Shown one piece after another: positions 57,554 to 64,000 of a stretch of 64,000 nucleotides of DNA. The notes under the pieces are model-generated. The model worked only from the letters and a program-made list of their open reading frames with translations. It did no database searches and had not been told where the DNA came from. Source of the stretch: Euphorbia lathyris. Lineage: Eukaryota > Streptophyta > Magnoliopsida > Malpighiales > Euphorbiaceae. The translations under genes were made by a program, and so were the position numbers. Location of the stretch: positions 103,506,807 to 103,570,806 of the forward strand of contig NC_088910.1 of NCBI RefSeq assembly GCF_963576675.1, written 5' to 3'. Numbering within the stretch: the stretch's first letter is position 1; each line of letters starts with the position of its first letter.

Positions 57554-57805
57554 ATATTAAAATTGAAGTCCATGAGTTTTGTTCCCTCAATAATTTAATT
57601 TATCTGTTTATTTTTGTGTTTTTCCACCACAGATGCGTAGAAGAATATTAATTTACTCTTACCTAGGCACATAATATTGTTGGGCTAGGTGTCCAAATTC
57701 AATTTATGAAAAAAGCCCATAAAGTAATATATATATAAAGACGGTCCTCACGTACTTGAATGCGTCCCAAAAGGTATCATATTTTTGTAAAATGGTGAAG
57801 ACCTA
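57554..57805. other. Non-coding spacer
   Basis: Short AT-rich stretch, nothing recognisable. Confidence 0.4.
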
Positions 57806-58515
57806 CAGTAAAACCTCGATAAGTGCATATCATTGAGACCGGAAAAAATATTCATTAAGCGAGATTATTTATTTATCGATAAATGAATAAATTATTTATT
57901 TATCGATAAATCAATATTTATTATTTTATAGATAATTTTTTATTATAAAATGCATACATTGTATGTGATGGATGTCGAACATCTTTTGAACTATCCTAGC
58001 GAGAATGATGCAGTTATGAAATCGCCTGCAGACGAAGAAATTATCTAGTCAATAATGAACAATGATGATGGAAATGATCCAGAGCCAAATGATAGTTGCG
58101 CTGTCACAACTGTATCGTCAAAAGAGGTCTTTCAAGTAATTGTCACCTTAAACAACTACTTACTACAACATGAGCAAAATATAACAGAAATTGTGTTTGC
58201 ATTACAAAAAGTTAAGGATAATATTTATTTTGGTTTAGGTGGAAAGAAAAAACAATCAACTATAGATGCATTTTTCAGAAGAAATAATTTCTAGTTGATT
58301 GATTGAAAGGTTTTGGTCTCTATATATATAGTATGTAATTCAATAATTATTAATTTATATTTTCATTGGGTCCTTAAGGATTTAAATATTTTTATTACTT
58401 AATGCATTTAGCGAGGTTATTACTTTAGTCCATTGGCCCAAGTCGGGACTGAAAGAATTTATTATATAAACGAGGTTATTACTTTATCGAACATTCATTT
58501 ATCGAGGTTTAACTG
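57806..58515 (+). mobile_element. Pogo/Tigger-like DNA transposon, internally deleted
   Basis: The ends are CAGTAAAACCTCGATAA and, at the right, TTATCGAGGTTTAACTG, forming inverted repeats of about 17-20 nt. They are flanked by TA on both sides (57804-57805 and 58516-58517), the target duplication of Tc1/mariner/pogo elements. Subterminal AACGAGGTTATTACTTTA-type repeats occur at the right end (58410-58490). The 710-bp length means that most of the transposase gene is deleted; only its C-terminal tail remains. Confidence 0.82.
57968..58294 (+). pseudogene. C-terminal remnant of a pogo-like transposase
   Basis: An open frame from about 57968 (DVEHLLNYPSENDAV) is interrupted by TAG at about 58046 and continues from 58055 to 58294. 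The DNA-binding and DDE regions are missing. The C-terminus (EVFQVIVTLNNYLLQHE, FALQKVKDNI, KKKQSTIDAFF) is the acidic tail and terminal motif typical of plant Tigger/pogo-like transposases. QSTIDAFF (58253-58276) fits the PCNA-interaction (PIP box) consensus Qxx[ILM]xx[FY][FY]; a PCNA-binding motif is known for pogo transposase. It cannot act as a transposase. Confidence 0.72.
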
Positions 58516-58517
58516 TA

Positions 58518-59701
58518 CTTGATGTTTGACCACTACGTGTTGCCGCTGCTGTCCGACCCAAGTTGGTATGGACTCTATATTTTTTATTATTTTATTTAAT
58601 TAATTAAATTCAGAATTAATATCATTTTTTTTTATCTAATTTGGTCTTTCTGAACTGATCTTTTCTATTCCTCACTTCCCTGATTTTTCTCCCACATTTT
58701 TCTCCACTAAACCAGAACACAACAGCTCTATTTTTATTCTATAAATACATGTTATGATTTTTATTCTGAATTTCAAAACTAAGCAATTAGAGTGTAATCA
58801 GGCCGAGTTCGTACTGTGCAATATGATCGTATTTCTCTTTCAGGGTGGGTTGTTTTATCCTAAAGACTACCGAAATTCATACTGCTTGCACTTTGTGACA
58901 GTTCTGTGAACGTCTTAAGAGATCAACATTGTCCTCAACCAGGGCCGTCTTAAACATTTTTGGGGCCCTATGCTAAATGAAAAAAATTGGACCCTATTCA
59001 TTACAAAATTAATACTTTCATATAATAATAATTTTTCTATAAAATCAAAACACCAAAATACTTTTAACTTGATTTTTAACATAATACATGTAATAAAAAT
59101 AAAATAATTGGACCCCTTAAGACTCTTAGAGCGTTAATTTTATGGATAAGTTAACATTCACTTAATTTTTCACATAATAATTAATAAAAATAATTTATTT
59201 AGATTTGTATAATAAAAAATTAGACCCCTTTAAATTTAGGGCTTATACAGAAGAACTCCTTGTACACCCGTCTCCTACTCCCCCATCCACAACTTATCCC
59301 ATTATTGTATTTAGTAGAAATTTGTGTTTTTCATATTCTCGCACCAACATTAAATATAAAATTTTCTCTGTTCAGTCTCATATCATTCTCCTAATTTATT
59401 GTATAAAGGAAAATACAAATGTATAGTAATTGTAATGTAATAAATTATAGTGTAGGAGTAAATTTTATTAGAAGAAGAAAAAGAACAAGTGAGATAAAAA
59501 TAAGAAAATGGTAAATTTTGTAATTTATTATTTCTAATCTCTCCTAAAAGATTTTCACAGTGGGATTAAAATGCACTATCTTATACTTCATTAGCATTCA
59601 GAGAAGTGTTCAAAATGCTTTAAATAAGCCTAGTGTTTTTTTTTTTTAATAAAAAATATAAAAAATAAAATAAATGCAAACAGGACATATAGAATAATAA
59701 T
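58518..59701. other. Intergenic region with a possible hAT-type terminus
   Basis: AT-rich and non-coding. CAGGGCCGTCTTAAACATTT at 58941 followed by GGGGCCCTATGC resembles one end of a common plant hAT-like repeat, and blocks such as GGACCCCTTAAGA (59111) are in keeping with that. I could not find the matching inverted end. There is no credible gene; a 73-codon reading at 59205-59426 is chance-sized. Confidence 0.35.
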
Positions 59702-59707
59702 TTTTAT
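59702..59707 (-). terminator. AATAAA poly(A) signal overlapping the PLA1 stop codon
   Basis: On the minus strand the stop TAA (59704-59706) lies inside AATAAA. It is the nearest canonical signal; the next is near 59524. If it is used, the 3' untranslated region would be only about 15-30 nt, so the distal site may be the real one. Confidence 0.35.
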
Positions 59708-61272
59708 TGAGAAGGACTAGGGAGACATCCAGCAGTGGAGAATCCCCGTGTATCAAGTTTTAAACTCAAGGCATGTGCTTTGTTTGTGTACAATTTCTTC
59801 ACATTTGACCTTTGGTCATTTAACAACTTCACTAAACTCCTTTTTGCATTTGCTCTAAATGGACAATTTGAACCTATGAACCCATCTACCAAATGTAGGT
59901 ATGCTTCCAAATCATGACAACACGCCACGTCCGCATTCGGCTTCAAATATGGAGACATTTTCGTATCCACGCGTAGCTCCGCTCCCACGTGGGAGTAGGC
60001 CATTGGCATGTTCTCATTCATATTTTCCACCATTGGCAATCCGGGCACTCTTGTTATCACATCTTGATTATTTACTATTCTTAACACTTTAAGATTTTTG
60101 GAAGTTATTTGATTGGCGAATCCTTTGTTTCCTACTTTTGGGCCGCCGAAGGAAAATACCGCAATTGGTGGCATGTTTGGTTCCGATGAAATTAGATCGT
60201 CGCCGACTAAAACAGCTAATGCAGCACCTAAACTGTGCCCTGTTATCGTAATGCTTAGTCTCTCTCCTTTGTACATTTCCATTAACCTTTTTACCTCTTC
60301 TTTGATTGATTCTCCTAGACTTGGCACATGAGCTCCTTTTGTTTTGTACAAGCTCAAAAACCCACATTCCACTTTGGCTTGGCCATGGGTCGGGTTTTTG
60401 GGTGTATCTATATCTACTAATTGGGCTCTTAAATTTTCAGCCCATTCGAGACACGTTGAAGTCCCTCGCAAGGCAATTATTATGTCTCTCCTTCCCATTC
60501 GTTGAATCTCCCTTCTATCGTCACAAACTGCCACGTACCCAATCCAACTCGATCTTTGAGTCATCCACCCGAGGTCCGGGGCTACCTCGTCGACCCATTT
60601 TGGTAACCCCACAGAAGATGTGGCATAGAGAGACTTAGTCACTTTATATGACCTATCAGGTAAAGCCACGTGTCTAGGCAAAGGAGCCTCCTCTGTTGAC
60701 ATGGCAGGATTTGAATGGAAAGCGTGATAGGCTGCTTGGATAAATTCTCCGTACCTAACAACTTCTCGCCGGAGATTCTCATCAAGCGGGTCAAGTAACC
60801 CGACCCAATCATTGCTACCGTGGTATTCCATCCACCGGGAACCAAGATGATTCCGGGGAGAATATTCTTGATTCATTGATAACAACCGTTGAAGGCGGTT
60901 TAAATGCCGCGGCGACATTTCCTCGGCTGCCTTCATTTCAGGCCAAATCCTATTTAAACTGAGACCTTCGAGTAGAGCTTTTCCCTTATTCGCCATTGAA
61001 CCGGCGGAATTGGAAACCTTGTGAACCGGCTGTAGCGGTTCAGAGAAAAGCAGAGCCGGATCCTGATTGTGCTTTTGGAGAAGTTTATCGAGATTTGCGA
61101 GGTGTTTCTTGTTTAACTCTGTTGAAGTAATTGGCTTTAACGATTCAGTTTTGGATTGCATTAATGGATTTAAAAGAGACTGGTGGCACCGGAAACTGCC
61201 GCGCCTGACCTGAAAGAGGTTTAGGGTTTGAGCCGGAACAGTTGCACCGATCTGCATAGTTTTAATTTTCAA
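59704..61272 (-). CDS. Class I phospholipase A1, predicted plastid-targeted (DAD1-like lipase)
   Basis: Single-exon gene of 522 codons, start [13 protein letters not shown]. It hydrolyses the sn-1 acyl ester of phospho- or galactolipids; relatives in this family (DAD1, DONGLE, PLA1-I alpha/beta/gamma) release fatty acids from plastid lipids, some feeding jasmonate synthesis. Residues 1 to about 50 are basic and Ser/Thr/Gln-rich, consistent with a transit peptide. The lipase class 3 domain spans about 145-465. The nucleophile is Ser347 in GHSLG, the acid is Asp404 ([11 protein letters not shown]) and the histidine is His453 in HDLEAYLH, so the triad is complete. ALRGTST (267-273) is the oxyanion region. 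Length and motifs fit class I PLA1 closely. Which subgroup cannot be fixed without a tree. It is the only intact host gene seen. Confidence 0.93.
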   Translation of the reverse strand: MKIKTMQIGATVPAQTLNLFQVRRGSFRCHQSLLNPLMQSKTESLKPITSTELNKKHLANLDKLLQKHNQDPALLFSEPLQPVHKVSNSAGSMANKGKALLEGLSLNRIWPEMKAAEEMSPRHLNRLQRLLSMNQEYSPRNHLGSRWMEYHGSNDWVGLLDPLDENLRREVVRYGEFIQAAYHAFHSNPAMSTEEAPLPRHVALPDRSYKVTKSLYATSSVGLPKWVDEVAPDLGWMTQRSSWIGYVAVCDDRREIQRMGRRDIIIALRGTSTCLEWAENLRAQLVDIDTPKNPTHGQAKVECGFLSLYKTKGAHVPSLGESIKEEVKRLMEMYKGERLSITITGHSLGAALAVLVGDDLISSEPNMPPIAVFSFGGPKVGNKGFANQITSKNLKVLRIVNNQDVITRVPGLPMVENMNENMPMAYSHVGAELRVDTKMSPYLKPNADVACCHDLEAYLHLVDGFIGSNCPFRANAKRSLVKLLNDQRSNVKKLYTNKAHALSLKLDTRGFSTAGCLPSPSQ

Positions 61273-61378
61273 CCGGAAAAGAGATCGGAGCTAAAAATCT
61301 GTAAGATGTAAAAAAAAAGCTCGATCTCTAAAAAATGGCCGTCAATTGAACTAAGTAGGAGACAGGTTAATGTTACAC

Positions 61379-61388
61379 ATATTTATAG
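61379..61388 (-). promoter_or_regulatory. TATA box of the PLA1 gene
   Basis: CTATAAATAT on the minus strand, 107 nt upstream of the ATG, which gives a likely 5' leader of about 75-80 nt. No competing upstream ATG-rich ORF is seen. Confidence 0.65.
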
Positions 61389-62625
61389 ACGAAGAATTAT
61401 GAAATCCCAAAAGTACCCTTCATTTTCTACTTACACCGCGTTCAGGTTCTCTATCCGCGTAACAGGCGAGATCTTATTTTAGCTTAAAATAAATAAATCG
61501 TGTTTTATATTTAATTAAGTGATTAATTGAAAATTTGGAGATTAACAAAGGCTTCATAAAAGTCTGCTGTAGATTGACAAAACGCTGTCGCTTTTTAATA
61601 TCTGGTGGTTAATAACTTTATTGATCGAGTAAAGCCTAATAATATTTGACATTTGACTTTTGAAATAAATGGACAAAATATCATACATATATGTACGTAA
61701 TTGGATGTGAAAACTTTAATTTCTTCCTTCATGTTTGGATTGAAAGTTTTATTTTTATTTTCCTATTCTAACTACCTCCAAAATATATATATTATAATTA
61801 GTTTATTTGTTTCTATTTGAAGGTCAAATAGACTGTCAATTAATAGCATATAGTTGAATGATAATATTTTTTCATTTACATTTATATTTTTAGAAGAAAG
61901 AAATATTATAGTAAATTTTAGAAGAAAGAAATATTATAGACGCGTTTATTTCAACTTTTCGGTCTAACCACACGAAATATGGTGTTTGATTAGATTTATG
62001 TAATGTCAGTTTTAATGAACAGAGTTTTAAAGTTTTTCACGAAAAACTCATTTTTGGAACTTTTCATGAAAAACTGTTTGTATTTATTTGATATTATCAT
62101 TCTTATATCTACAAAACATATTTTCTTTAATGTTGTTTCTATCTCTATAATATTATTATCGAAAGAATAAGGTTTACTCCATTTAATAAAATATTATTTT
62201 TAATTTTTATTTAGTTATTAATTCAAACTTTTTTTTATTTAGTTATTTAGATTATTTTTATTAATTTGTGTATTATAATTTTTATTTTAATAATTTATTT
62301 GTTGACTAATTTAAAACATGCCGATATTATATATTTTACATATTACTAGAAACAATTAATCGCAATTTGATCCAACACTAATTATTAATAAGCTAATAAC
62401 AAACAAATAATAACAACAAATAAACAGCAAACAATTAATAATTAACAGCAACAACAAACAACTATTAGCTAAACCAACAAGGTCGAACTTTTGATAACTT
62501 GGCCTATTAAGTTCTGATGTCAGATTATGAAACCAATTGAATTACAAGTTTAAGTTTGATAATTAATGTTGAAAAATAATTTTATTATAATTTATGCCAC
62601 TATATTATATTTTTACTAGAAATAA
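61389..62625. other. Intergenic AT-rich sequence upstream of PLA1
   Basis: No coding. A 28-bp tandem duplication (TTTTAGAAGAAAGAAATATT units at 61888 and 61916) lies in it. The stretch near 62525 (ATGAAACCAATTGAATTACAAG) resembles the block near 53390, another dispersed repeat fragment. Confidence 0.5.
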
Positions 62626-63821
62626 GGGCTAAGGTGCAAAAATACCCCTAACATTTTGGGTCAGAAGCAATTTTACCCCTAATGTTGGAAGCCAAGAGCA
62701 ATTTTACCCCTAACGTTGATAAATTGGGTCAATTTGAGAAATAATTTATCAAATTGTTTTCTCGGTCATGAATCTTGTCATCTACACTTCACACATGCGT
62801 TATTTTATTAGTAACAAATCACAGACATATGTTGGGATGTGAAAAAAATAAGAAAAAAATATTAAAAATATACTGTCTTTTGTACGAATTAGACAAAAAA
62901 AAAAAAATTCAAAAAATTCATCGAATTTTTAAATATTAATCTCCAATTTTATTATTAAATTACAAAAAACATTATATCATTTTTTTAGAACAAATTGATA
63001 TGTAATTGATGCAAAATAAAGAAAAAAATGACTGTCTGAAATTGATCCAATTTATAAACATTATGGGTAAAATTGCTTTTGTCTACAAACATTAGGGGTA
63101 AAATTGCACCATTTTAGACGTTAGGGATAAAATTGCTCCTGACCCTAAACATTAAGGCCTCGTTTGGTAAGATGTAATGGGCTTCGTAATGGAATGACCA
63201 TTATATTCAAGGCCCATTACCATGTTTGGTTGCAAGTTGCAAATTTGTTGTAATAGAATGAGAAAACCATTAGTTAAATTTTGTTCAACAGCTCTTGTAA
63301 TCCCCATTACATAGAAAAATGATTTGAATTCTCATTACATCCAAAGCATGTAATTCTAATTCCTATTTTTAAAGCTCAATCTAACATCTCATTTATCAAA
63401 TCTCACATCTTATCATTATTAAAAAGAGAAAAACATGAAAAATTGAAAACGGAAAAAATAACGCAAAAAATGAAAAAATAACGGGAAACCGGAAAAAAAC
63501 AAAAACCGGTGAAAATGGAAACTAAAAAACGAAAAACTCTTCATTAATTTATTGATTTCAGTTAATATAATTTTGTATTTGATTTCGATTCAATTTTTTT
63601 TTTCATTTTTCGTGTTTTATGTTTTTCACGTTTTTCTCATCTTTCATGTTTTCATGTTGTTCGTTTATTATGATTATGTAAATAAAATTTTATAATTACA
63701 TTTAATTAGGAAAACATAAGTATTGTAATGGTCATTACATTCTATCATTTTGTTTTTATTTGTCAACCATTACATTACGGCATACCAAACGGACCCTAAG
63801 AATATTTTTGCACCTTAACCC
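62626..63821. mobile_element. MITE-like element with inverted ends, interrupted by a nested element
   Basis: The left end is GGGCTAAGGTGCAAAAATA and the right end (reverse complement) GGGTTAAGGTGCAAAAATA. Inside both ends, three copies of a GCAATTTTACCCCTAAYGTT-type unit are arranged as inverted repeats over about 110 nt (62650-62740 and 63050-63150). The nested element at 63156-63796 separates the last 22 nt from the right arm. The flanks AGAAATAA and ATAAATAA match at 7 of 8 positions and may be the target duplication. No coding capacity. Confidence 0.7.
63156..63796. mobile_element. Tourist/PIF-Harbinger-like MITE, nested
   Basis: The ends are GGCCTCGTTTGGTA and, at the right, TACCAAACGGACCC (reverse complement GGGTCCGTTTGGTA). 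They are flanked by TAA on both sides (63153-63155 and 63797-63799), the 3-bp TWA duplication of PIF/Harbinger. Subterminal GTAATGG/CCATTAC repeats occur in both arms. 641 bp, no transposase. Confidence 0.82.
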
Positions 63822-64000
63822 ATAAATAAGTCATGCGAAACAATGAAAAAAAAATATAAAGAACAAAATGTCAATCTTTTTGTGTGGGGAGGGAGTAATT
63901 ATTATGGTTGAAAACGATATGTTGTAACTAATTTATGGAGGGGTGTTATAAGCACAATTAAATAAAAGGAAGCGAGTTATTTATAATGTTATATTATTAA
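63822..64000. other. Non-coding end of window
   Basis: AT-rich, nothing recognisable. Confidence 0.4.

Noticed and set aside
59205..59426. 73-codon ORF
   Set aside because: AT-rich, no domain, chance length in an intergenic region that may be part of a decayed hAT-like repeat.

Overview
This is a plant nuclear, AT-rich, transposon-dense window, most likely from a eudicot. The evidence is plant-type LTR retrotransposons (SIRE/Maximus-like copia, Athila-like and Tekay-like gypsy), a TRIM, LINE remnants, plant-style MITEs and one nuclear gene for a plastid class I phospholipase A1. I see no prokaryotic features and cannot name the species. Only one intact host gene is visible (59704-61272, minus).

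Layout. 1-1349: a truncated, inverted LTR relative and AT-rich sequence. 1350-7527: an LTR element with two 1.8-kb LTRs and a 2.6-kb interior without coding capacity, carrying Tekay-style ends (LARD-like). Its 3' LTR is fused at the primer binding site to a tandem TRIM (7528-8168). 8435-9698: a diverged solo SIRE-type LTR. 11155-12126 and 35775-36409: two halves of one LINE pseudogene, split by a 23.6-kb SIRE-like copia element (12127-35769, target duplication ATGCA). That element is itself split inside pol by an 11.65-kb Athila-like gypsy element (16661-28314, target duplication CTCAG). 36410-36858: a second, truncated TRIM. 36943-48472: a second SIRE-like element on the minus strand (target duplication ATTAT). 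49440-50580 and 54440-55270: two more LINE remnants. 50914-51325, 54214-54397 and 62626-63821: MITE-like elements, the last with a Tourist/Harbinger-like element nested in it. 55826-57553: a gypsy 5' LTR plus protease fragment. 57806-58515: a pogo/Tigger-like remnant.

How the parts work together. The two SIRE-like copies have the same plan: LTR, gag, pol (protease, integrase, RT, RNase H), a spacer of about 480 nt, a long third ORF in the env-like position, purine tract, LTR. Comparing them shows four shared features that one decayed copy would not reveal. There is a TATA box 114-117 nt upstream of the ORF3 start in both. The gag stop is followed by pol in the -1 frame and by a splice-donor-like CAG/GTRAGC in both. 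In-frame stops fall at identical positions in both (gag-pre-integrase/integrase and within ORF3). The pentamer CTGAG/CTCAG is strongly enriched. The SIRE ORF3 and the extra Athila ORF also appear to share one protein domain although they sit in different retrotransposon superfamilies. All retroelement genes here carry stops or frameshifts and are described as pseudogenes. Element family names rest on motif recognition from the sequence alone.
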